This document shows, piece by piece, positions 6,531 through 15,010 of a DNA stretch of 15,010 nucleotides. The stretch comes from JBQTII01 sp052387905 (GTDB lineage Bacteria; Actinomycetota; Actinomycetes; Sporichthyales; Sporichthyaceae): assembly GCA_052387905.1 (NCBI GenBank), contig JBQTIR010000042.1:1-15010 (forward strand), written 5' to 3'. Position 1 is the stretch's first letter; each line of letters begins with the position of its first letter. Both the position numbers and the translations under genes were made by a program. The notes under the pieces were generated by a model that worked only from the letters and a program-made list of their open reading frames with translations, made no database searches and had not been told where the DNA came from.

Positions 6531-7250
6531 ATGCAGCGCAGCAAGTCCTACAAGGCCGTGGCCGCCGCCGTCGACGCCGACGTGTTCTACGCCCCGCTCG
6601 ACGCCGCCCGTTTGGCCAAGAAGACCTCCACGACGAAGTTCGACTCCACCGTCGAGGTCGCCATGCGCCTCGGGGTCGACCCCCGCAAGGCCGACCAGAT
6701 GGTCCGCGGCACCGTCAACCTTCCGCACGGCACGGGCAAGACCGCCCGCGTCCTGGTGCTCGCCACAGGTGAGCGCGCCGCCGAGGCCGAGGCCGCCGGC
6801 GCCGACTACGTCGGCTCGGACGAGCTGCTCGAGCGCATCTCCAAGGGCTGGCTGGACTTCGACGCCGTTGTCGCCACCCCGGACATGATGGGCAAGGTCG
6901 GTCGCCTGGGCCGCGTCCTCGGCCCGCGTGGTCTGATGCCGAACCCGAAGACCGGCACCGTCACCAACGATGTCGCCAAAGCCGTCAACGAGATCAAGGG
7001 CGGCAAGATCGAGTTCCGCGTCGACAAGCACGCGAACCTGCACTTCATCATCGGCAAGTCCTCGTTCACCGACATCCAGCTGGTCGAGAACTACGCCGCC
7101 GCCCTGGACGAGGTGCTGCGCCTCAAGCCCTCCGCGGCCAAGGGCCGGTACCTGCGCAAGGCCAACTTCGCCACCACGATGGGCCCGAGCATCCCGATCG
7201 ACGTGAACAAGGTCCGCAACCTCACCGAGGAAACAGTCGACGAAGGCTGA
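6531..7250 (+). CDS. rplA: 50S ribosomal protein L1
   Basis: L1 forms the mobile stalk at the ribosomal E site and is often a translational repressor of its own operon. The product is 239 residues from ATG at 6531, preceded by CAGGAG at 6517-6522. The start is fixed by the family N-terminus (MQRSKSYKAVAAAVD). Family segments seen: the DSTVEVAMRLGVDPRKADQMVRGTVNLPHGTGK region, the LGPRGLMPNPKTGTVT motif, and the C-terminal ATTMGPSIPIDVNKV. The longer upstream frame covers the structured spacer and is not coding. Confidence 0.98.
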   Translation: MQRSKSYKAVAAAVDADVFYAPLDAARLAKKTSTTKFDSTVEVAMRLGVDPRKADQMVRGTVNLPHGTGKTARVLVLATGERAAEAEAAGADYVGSDELLERISKGWLDFDAVVATPDMMGKVGRLGRVLGPRGLMPNPKTGTVTNDVAKAVNEIKGGKIEFRVDKHANLHFIIGKSSFTDIQLVENYAAALDEVLRLKPSAAKGRYLRKANFATTMGPSIPIDVNKVRNLTEETVDEG

Positions 7251-7254
7251 TCCA

Positions 7255-7354
7255 CCGCGACATCGCGGCCTCAAACCGGCCGAGAACAGCCCTGATCGGG
7301 GCCGTGGGGTCGAAGCCGGCGCAGAGCCATCGAAGCAGGGACAAATCAGGGCTG
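7255..7354 (+). repeat. Nested inverted repeats after rplA
   Basis: Directly after the rplA stop a tight hairpin CCGCGA-CA-TCGCGG spans 7255-7268. Further on, CAGCCCTGAT (7287-7296) is perfectly complementary to ATCAGGGCTG (7345-7354), 48 nt apart. No T-tract follows. The region could end or attenuate the secE-rplA transcript or form an RNA leader for the lipoprotein gene. A weak TAGGTG at 7413-7418 is the only -10-like sequence before that gene. Confidence 0.45.
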
Positions 7355-7441
7355 CGGGGACGAAACCTCCGGGTGGCCTCGTTCGTCTCATCGGGACTGC
7401 ACACTGGGGGAGTAGGTGTGCGCTGCCGAGGGAGAATTGTG

Positions 7442-8347
7442 ATGGCCGGACGTCGGGTGCTCGCTGTGTTCGTCGTCGGGACCGCCGTAGCTGCGTCCCT
7501 GAGCGGGTGCGGCAAGTCCCCCGGCGCGCAACTGGCCCTCAGCCCGGTCGCCGCGATCGCCAAGGTAGCCGAGAACGCGGGGACCGAGAGCGCGGCCTAC
7601 GCGCTGGAGCTGTCCGGCTCCGGTCTCAACGTCCGTGCCAACGGCGTCTACCGCGGTGGCGCCGACCCGGCTGCCGCGCTGACTTTCACCGCGATGGACG
7701 TCGTCGGATTCGGCCTGGGCGGCAGGGGCACCGAGTTCCGCCTCGTCGATGACGTCGCCTACCTGCGGATGGGCGAGTCCGAGTCCGAGCGCTCCTGGTT
7801 GCGCCTGGATGACGTCGCAAGCTCGGGCACCAGTGTGGGCGGCCTGGACCCGTCCTTCGCCGACCCGGTCGGTCAGCTGAAGAAGATGCTCGCCACCGAC
7901 GACGTCCGGGAGATCGGACCCGCGAATGTGGACGGGGCGAAGACGACCCACTACCAGGCGCAGGTGGAGCCGGCGGAGCTCGGCGATCGCGTTGCCGCCA
8001 CGGTCGACGTCTGGGTCGACTCGGAGTACCGCGCCCGCAAGCTCGTCCTGGAACTGCCGATCCTGGGCGGAGCGCGGATGGAAATGAAGTTCCGCGACTT
8101 CGGCGCTCCGGTCGACGTGCGCGCACCCGCCGACTCCGAGGTCCTGGACCCGGCCGAGTTCGGCCGCTCGCTGCTCGGCGGCGGCCTGTTCGGGGACCTG
8201 CTCGGTGACTTCGGTGACCTGGACGCCGAGCTGGAGAGATCCCTGGACGGACTGGGCGAGGAGTCCGGGCTCGAGGAGATGGTCGAGGACCTTAAGTCCG
8301 AGTACGAGCGTGCGAATGCCCCGGCAGCGCCGGCCCGCGCGAGCTGA
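7442..8347 (+). CDS. LppX/LprG-like (LolA-fold) lipoprotein
   Basis: The product is a predicted exported lipoprotein of 301 residues. A short positively charged start (MAGRR) and a hydrophobic stretch lead to the lipobox LSGC with lipidated Cys23. The rest alternates strands of the kind seen in the LppX_LprAFG/LolA-like family: a YALELSGSG...VYRGG start, MDVVGFGLGGRGTEFRLVDDVAYLRM and THYQAQVEP..., then WVDSEYRARKLVLELP. Family members bind and carry lipids in the cell envelope. The C-terminal 60 residues are acidic. ATG at 7442 is chosen because GAGGGAGA (7429-7436) is well placed; a GTG immediately before it is an alternative. Streptomyces also has lipoprotein genes between rplA and rplJ, so this position is conserved though its link to translation is unclear. 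Confidence 0.8.
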   Translation: MAGRRVLAVFVVGTAVAASLSGCGKSPGAQLALSPVAAIAKVAENAGTESAAYALELSGSGLNVRANGVYRGGADPAAALTFTAMDVVGFGLGGRGTEFRLVDDVAYLRMGESESERSWLRLDDVASSGTSVGGLDPSFADPVGQLKKMLATDDVREIGPANVDGAKTTHYQAQVEPAELGDRVAATVDVWVDSEYRARKLVLELPILGGARMEMKFRDFGAPVDVRAPADSEVLDPAEFGRSLLGGGLFGDLLGDFGDLDAELERSLDGLGEESGLEEMVEDLKSEYERANAPAAPARAS

Positions 8348-8360
8348 ACCCGACCCCGCT

Positions 8361-8390
8361 TTGACCTGCCGGTACGCGGGTCCGTAGGCT
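8361..8390 (+). promoter_or_regulatory. Promoter of rplJL (TTGACC-N18-TAGGCT)
   Basis: A near-consensus primary sigma factor promoter: -35 TTGACC at 8361-8366, 18-nt spacer, -10 TAGGCT at 8385-8390. Transcription would begin at about 8396-8399, just after the lipoprotein gene and at the first base of the L10-leader-like RNA. Confidence 0.75.
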
Positions 8391-8396
8391 GGGCGC

Positions 8397-8641
8397 AGCC
8401 AAAGACCGCAGGCCGTCATTCGTGACCGAAGGTCCCGCATTGCCGGGGCGCCCGCGCAGGTGTTGCCAGGAAGTTCCTTCGGGAGCCGATCGGGTGAGCT
8501 GGAGCTTCCACTCCTGCCCACGGGCCCTCCACGCCCCGGCCTGCGCCGGGGCGTTTCGTCTGTGCAGGACCACCCCGGATCGGGTCGGACACCGACGGTC
8601 GTGGTTCCCCCTGCTGGGGGCAACACAACGGAAGGAGGGCC
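8397..8641 (+). promoter_or_regulatory. rplJ leader resembling the L10 autoregulatory leader, with attenuator
   Basis: About 245 nt of untranslated RNA lie between the promoter and rplJ. It opens with GCCAAAGACCGCAGG (8398-8412), which matches my recollection of the L10-leader core bound by the L10(L12) complex, followed by GACC-GAA-GGTC (8424-8434). Further hairpins lie at 8584-8596 and 8601-8625, the last directly before the strong ribosome binding site GGAAGGAGGG (8630-8639). Excess L10 would be expected to bind the leader and favour the internal terminator at 8531-8556. The motif assignment is by eye. Confidence 0.65.
8531..8556 (+). terminator. Attenuator-like terminator inside the rplJ leader
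   Basis: ACGCCCCGGC (8531-8540), loop CTGC, GCCGGGGCGT (8545-8554): a perfect 10-bp GC-rich stem ending in TTT. It lies within the transcribed leader, so it should act as conditional termination of rplJL. Confidence 0.7.
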
Positions 8642-9310
8642 ATGGCCAGGCCCGACAAGGCCGCCGCGGTCGCTCAGCTGGAGGAGTCGTTCCGCACATC
8701 GAACGCCGCCGTCCTGACCGAGTACCGCGGGCTCACGGTCGCTCAGCTCAAGACGCTTCGGCGCGCCCTGACCGACAACGCCGAGTACTTCGTCGTCAAG
8801 AACACCCTGACCAAGATCGCCGCCAAGAACGCCGGCGTCGACGCTTTCGACTCCCTGCTCGCAGGGCCGTCGGCGATCGCCTTCGTCTCCGGCGACGCGG
8901 TCGAGGTTGCCAAGGGGCTACGGGATTTCGCCAAGACCAACCCGCTGCTCGTCATCAAGGGCGGCGTGCTGGACGGCAAGCCGCTCACGCCCTCGGACAT
9001 CAACAAGCTGGCAGACCTGGAGTCCCGCGAGGTTCTCCTGGCCAAGCTGGCCGGCGCGATGGTGGCGTCGCTGTCCCAGGCCGCGGCGCTGTTCCAGGCT
9101 CCGCTGAACAAGGCTGTTCGCACGGTCGAGGCCCTGCGGGCCCAGGTCGAGGCGACGGGCGGCGCAGCTGCGCCTGCTCCGGTAGCCGATGTGGCTCCCG
9201 CCGAGGACGAGGTGGCGGCCGACGCCGTCGCCGACGCCCCGGCTGCAGCCGAAGAGCCGGCCGACGAACCTGCATCCGAGGCTGCGGGCGACGAGGCTCC
9301 GGCCGAATAG
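8642..9310 (+). CDS. rplJ: 50S ribosomal protein L10
   Basis: L10 anchors L7/L12 dimers to the ribosome stalk. The product has 222 residues from ATG at 8642 with a strong GGAAGGAGGG site. The N-terminal rRNA-binding domain shows FRTSNAAVLTEYRGLTVAQL and LRRALTDNAEYFVVKNTLTK, then the family segment LLVIKGGVLDGKPL, and a helix (about 145-175) that binds L12. After about residue 175, where E. coli L10 nearly ends, there is a 45-residue Ala/Glu/Asp/Pro-rich acidic tail. Such tails occur in several actinobacteria. It is followed by rplL after 84 nt. Confidence 0.97.
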   Translation: MARPDKAAAVAQLEESFRTSNAAVLTEYRGLTVAQLKTLRRALTDNAEYFVVKNTLTKIAAKNAGVDAFDSLLAGPSAIAFVSGDAVEVAKGLRDFAKTNPLLVIKGGVLDGKPLTPSDINKLADLESREVLLAKLAGAMVASLSQAAALFQAPLNKAVRTVEALRAQVEATGGAAAPAPVADVAPAEDEVAADAVADAPAAAEEPADEPASEAAGDEAPAE

Positions 9311-9312
9311 CG

Positions 9313-9333
9313 GCATCCGGCGCATCCGGCGCC
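9313..9333 (+). repeat. 9-bp tandem repeat forming a small hairpin between rplJ and rplL
   Basis: GCATCCGGC occurs twice in tandem (9313-9321 and 9322-9330), and GGCGC (9319-9323) can pair with GCGCC (9329-9333). It lies 3 nt after the rplJ stop. It may be incidental or may influence the higher output needed from rplL. Confidence 0.4.
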
Positions 9334-9394
9334 ACCTCATTCACACACGTCGTGAGTTCCGCTCACGCAACAAGCACAGGAAGGACCGCCGACC

Positions 9395-9784
9395 ATGGCG
9401 AAGATCTCTAGCGAGGACCTCCTCGAGGCGTTCAAGGAAATGACCCTCATCGAGCTCTCCGAGTTCGTGAAGTCGTTCGAGGACACCTTCGGCGTCACCG
9501 CGGCCGCTCCGGTCGCCGTCGCTGCTGCTGGTGGTGGCGGCGGTGCTGCTGCCGCCGACGCCGCGGAGGAGCAGGACGAGTTCGACGTCGTCCTCACCGG
9601 CGCGGGCGAGAAGAAGATCCAGGTCATCAAGGAGGTGCGCGCGCTCACGAACCTGGGCCTCAAGGAGGCCAAGGACCTGGTCGACGGCACCCCCTCCAAC
9701 GTCCTGGAGAAGGTCAATAAGGAGACCGCCGAGAAGGCGAAGGCTGCCCTCGAGGCCGCCGGCGCTTCGGTGACCCTGAAGTAG
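9395..9784 (+). CDS. rplL: 50S ribosomal protein L7/L12
   Basis: The multi-copy stalk protein that recruits translation GTPases. The product has 129 residues from ATG at 9395 with AGGAAGGA upstream. It shows the N-terminal dimerisation helices (LLEAFKEMTLIELSEFVKSFED), an Ala/Gly hinge at about residues 36-55 containing a run of five glycines, and the C-terminal domain with EFDVVLTGAGEKKIQVIKEVR and GLKEAKDLVDGTPSNV. It is co-transcribed with rplJ and followed by a strong terminator. Confidence 0.98.
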   Translation: MAKISSEDLLEAFKEMTLIELSEFVKSFEDTFGVTAAAPVAVAAAGGGGGAAAADAAEEQDEFDVVLTGAGEKKIQVIKEVRALTNLGLKEAKDLVDGTPSNVLEKVNKETAEKAKAALEAAGASVTLK

Positions 9785-9798
9785 TTCTTGCTTCACCT

Positions 9799-9833
9799 CG
9801 AAGGCGGCCGCCCGATCCGGGCGGCCGCCTTCG
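9799..9833 (+). terminator. Strong 16-bp terminator stem after rplL
   Basis: CGAAGGCGGCCGCCCG (9799-9814), loop ATC, and the exact reverse complement at 9818-9833. It begins 15 nt after the rplL stop. It lacks a T-run, as is common for actinobacterial terminators, and would separate rplJL from the mkl-rpoB part. Confidence 0.8.
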
Positions 9834-9881
9834 CGCGTTCGGGCCTGTGGTGCCACTCGGGGATCGCGGGATTGTCGGGAT

Positions 9882-9911
9882 CTGGTCGCCGCGGGACGTG
9901 CCTACTAGGCT
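9882..9911 (+). promoter_or_regulatory. Possible promoter for the small ORF and mkl
   Basis: A TAGGCT hexamer at 9906-9911 matches the -10 of rplJ and rpoB. The -35 position 18 nt upstream (9882-9887, CTGGTC) is poor. Transcription would begin near 9917, some 50 nt ahead of the small ORF. It is supported mainly by the -10 and its place after a terminator. Confidence 0.4.
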
Positions 9912-9967
9912 CGCGTCAATCGCAGCTGGGGTGTGAGGGCGCGTGGTCGCCACCGCCGGTCGAGGAA

Positions 9968-10282
9968 ATGACGCTCGGGTTCGGCGGCCCGGACGAGGGC
10001 AAGATTGCCCGGCAGAACTACGAGCGGCTGATGAGCGAGCTCGTCGCCCCCCGCGACGCGCTGGCGCAGGTCGCCCAAACCACGGATGGCGTAGGAGCGG
10101 CTCAACGCCGCACGGACCGCATTTCCGAAACCGCCGGGCTGCCGAGCCCGTCCGGGATGGGCACCGGCGCCGGATCACGCGCCGGCGGCATGGGGATGAT
10201 GGGCAGCATGGGCGGGGCCGGGGGTGCCGGCAGCGGACCCGCTGCCGCCATGGCCCCTGCTGCGGCACGGGACCGCAGCTAG
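9968..10282 (+). CDS. Small Gly/Met-rich protein of unknown function, probably frameshifted
   Basis: The ORF codes for 104 residues from ATG at 9968, with GAGGA only 1-2 nt before the ATG. Residues 1 to about 60 are helical and charged (EGKIARQNYERLMSEL...), and 70-100 are Gly/Met/Ala-rich (GGMGMMGSMGGAGGAG), a layout seen in actinobacterial proteins of unknown function. The ORF stops at 10280-10282, but the frame one base back continues with a protein-like tail that ends in HDEDYDDE at a TAA (10420-10422), 15 nt before mkl. A single missing base near 10270-10290 would fuse the two into about 150 residues. This may be a sequencing error, a recent mutation, or two products. It lies between rplL and mkl in the same orientation. 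Confidence 0.5.
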   Translation: MTLGFGGPDEGKIARQNYERLMSELVAPRDALAQVAQTTDGVGAAQRRTDRISETAGLPSPSGMGTGAGSRAGGMGMMGSMGGAGGAGSGPAAAMAPAAARDRS

Positions 10283-10437
10283 CACCGCGCGAGCGTCGAC
10301 GCGGCCCGGCCCGCGGTGGCGTGCTGGGCGCGGGCTCACGGCTGCCCGAGTCCGAGCAAGCACCGCGCGCCCGCCGGCGTTCGCGCCCGAGCGAGCACGA
10401 CGAGGACTACGACGACGAGTAACTAGGATCCCGCCCC

Positions 10438-11388
10438 ATGGGTGTCGAGATCGAGATCGCGGGCCTCACCAAGAGTTTCGGCTCCCAGGTGATCTGGCGG
10501 GACGTGAGCCTGACGTTGCCGGCGGGGGAGATCTCGGTGCTGCTGGGCCCGTCGGGCACCGGCAAGTCGGTGCTGCTGAAGACCCTGGTAGGCCTGCTGC
10601 GTCCGGACGCCGGCTCGATCATGATCCACGGCCGCGACATCGTCGGACTGCGCGAGCGGGAGCTCTACGAGGTCCGCAAGCTGTTCGGCGTGCTCTTCCA
10701 GGACGGCGCGTTGTTCGGCTCGATGAACCTCTACGACAACGTGGCCTTCCCCCTGCGCGAGCACACGCGCAAGTCCGAGTCCGCGGTCCGCGCCATCGTG
10801 ATGGAGAAGATGGAGCTGGTCGGTCTGGTCGGGGCCGAGAAGAAACTCCCGGGAGAGATCTCCGGCGGGATGCGCAAGCGGGCCGGCCTGGCCCGGGCGT
10901 TGGTGCTGGACCCCGAGATCATCCTGTTCGACGAGCCGGACTCGGGCCTGGACCCGGTCCGCACCGCGTTCCTCAACCAGCTGATCGTGGACCTCAACCA
11001 GCGCATCGGGGCGACGATCCTGATCGTCACCCACGACATCAACACCGCCCGGACCGTCCCGGACAACATCGGCCTGCTCTACCACCGGCACCTGGCGATG
11101 TTCGGCCCGCGCGAGATGTTGCTCACCTCCACCGAGCCCGTCGTGCGCCAGTTCCTCGGCGCCGCCAAGATCGGGCCGATCGGGATGAGCGAGGAGAAGG
11201 ATGCGGACGAGCTGGCCGCGGAGTTCGGTGCCGAGCTCCCGCCGCTGCCTCCCATTCCCTTGCAGACGCTCCCTTCCGATGGGCGTTTGCGCAGTTCACA
11301 GCGCCCGCCGGGGGCATGGTGCGCAGACAACGGCGTGACCCCGCCGACCGGATCATTTGCCGGCGACATGGCTGCGCCGAGGGGCTGA
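10438..11388 (+). CDS. mkl: ABC transporter ATPase, Mkl/MceG type
   Basis: Cytoplasmic ATPase that powers Mce-type lipid or sterol importers in actinobacteria, related to E. coli MlaF. The product has 316 residues from ATG at 10438 (AGGA at 10425-10428). Complete nucleotide-binding residues are visible: Walker A GPSGTGKS (37-44), Q-loop Gln88, signature SGGMR (142-146; the SGGM variant is typical for this family), Walker B IILFDEP (161-167), D-loop SGLD (169-172) and His199. The family-specific stretch FLGAAKIGPIGMSEEKDADE follows, then a Pro-rich tail of about 65 residues. No permease or mce genes are in the window, so it must serve a system encoded elsewhere, as in Mycobacterium, where mkl also lies in the rplL-rpoB interval. 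Confidence 0.88.
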   Translation: MGVEIEIAGLTKSFGSQVIWRDVSLTLPAGEISVLLGPSGTGKSVLLKTLVGLLRPDAGSIMIHGRDIVGLRERELYEVRKLFGVLFQDGALFGSMNLYDNVAFPLREHTRKSESAVRAIVMEKMELVGLVGAEKKLPGEISGGMRKRAGLARALVLDPEIILFDEPDSGLDPVRTAFLNQLIVDLNQRIGATILIVTHDINTARTVPDNIGLLYHRHLAMFGPREMLLTSTEPVVRQFLGAAKIGPIGMSEEKDADELAAEFGAELPPLPPIPLQTLPSDGRLRSSQRPPGAWCADNGVTPPTGSFAGDMAAPRG

Positions 11389-11521
11389 ACTCCGGTTTCG
11401 GTGCCGGGCGTCCTGCGCGTATCCCTTGACGCCGCGCCGCCTGGTGAGCATTCTTCGGGGTACCTCTTTCCGGGGTTGTGTGGGTCAGCTCCGCGGCCCG
11501 GGTTCAGCATCGCTGGTTGAT

Positions 11522-11551
11522 TTGCCAGCAGATGGCCTTCGTGGCTAGGCT
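11522..11551 (+). promoter_or_regulatory. Promoter of rpoB (TTGCCA-N18-TAGGCT)
   Basis: -35 TTGCCA at 11522-11527, 18-nt spacer, -10 TAGGCT at 11546-11551, giving a start at about 11557 and a leader of some 90 nt before rpoB. The spacer length and -10 are the same as in the rplJ promoter. The rest of the mkl-rpoB gap (11389-11521) shows nothing I can support. Confidence 0.6.
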
Positions 11552-11575
11552 GCCCCCTTGCGCTGTCCGTCCTCT

Positions 11576-11598
11576 CGCCTGTGTCTTTGACACGGGCG
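11576..11598 (+). promoter_or_regulatory. 10-bp stem-loop in the rpoB leader
   Basis: CGCCTGTGTC (11576-11585), loop TTT, GACACGGGCG (11589-11598), with one G-U pair. It lies between the proposed rpoB start point and the ribosome binding site GGAAGGA (11633-11639). It could be an attenuator, a processing site or an mRNA-stabilising structure. Confidence 0.55.
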
Positions 11599-11646
11599 GT
11601 TGACCATGCGCGCATTGAGCCCGCGAGCCATCGGAAGGAACCACTC

Positions 11647-15010
<3,364 letters not shown>

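Noticed and set aside
7413..7418. TAGGTG as a promoter -10 for the lipoprotein gene
   Set aside because: The last base does not fit TANNNT and no -35 lies at the proper distance.
77..9345. Shared 12-mer CCTCATTCACAC at 77-88 and 9334-9345
   Set aside because: Too short, with no similarity in the flanks; likely chance.

Overview
This window is chromosomal DNA from a high-GC Gram-positive bacterium (Actinomycetota). Evidence: strong G/C bias at third codon positions, GTG and TTG starts, TAGGCT-type -10 boxes, an acidic N-terminal extension on NusG, an Mkl/MceG-type ATPase, and the gene order add - aspC - tRNA-Trp - secE - nusG - rplK - rplA - lipoprotein - rplJ - rplL - mkl - rpoB, which is broadly the order known from Streptomyces and relatives (mkl near rplJL and rpoB also in Mycobacterium). 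The genus cannot be fixed from the sequence alone.

Region 1 (1-2359) is accessory and visibly less GC-rich than the rest. The first ~119 bases look like the outer end of an insertion sequence whose body lies left of the window. It abuts a secreted-type protein gene (132-1313) that lacks its signal peptide. A small gene of unknown function (1374-1904) with a CPxHxHP...WxCP motif follows. Then comes a stretch with coding-like fragments in three minus-strand frames, probably a decayed gene, and a short terminator-like hairpin.

Region 2 (2360-4613) is a minus-strand pair, aspC then add, separated by 4 nt and running away from a divergent control region that holds two GGCATGCC palindromes.

Region 3 (4724-9833) is the transcription/translation block: tRNA-Trp(CCA), secE, nusG, rplK, rplA, a LppX/LprG-like lipoprotein gene, then rplJ-rplL with its own promoter, an L10-leader-like RNA and an attenuator-like hairpin, ended by a perfect 16-bp terminator stem. 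Several intergenic spacers carry RNA hairpins that suggest post-transcriptional control.

Region 4 (9834-15010) starts with a promoter-like site and a small Gly/Met-rich ORF that appears frameshifted. It continues with the Mkl-type ABC ATPase, then a promoter and leader hairpin in front of rpoB, which starts with TTG at 11647 and runs off the right edge lacking only its last few dozen residues.

Most of the window is conserved core machinery. The unusual material is the left accessory region, the RNA structures between ribosomal protein genes and the broken ORF before mkl. I do not see convincing evidence of a complete, new defence or biosynthetic system here.
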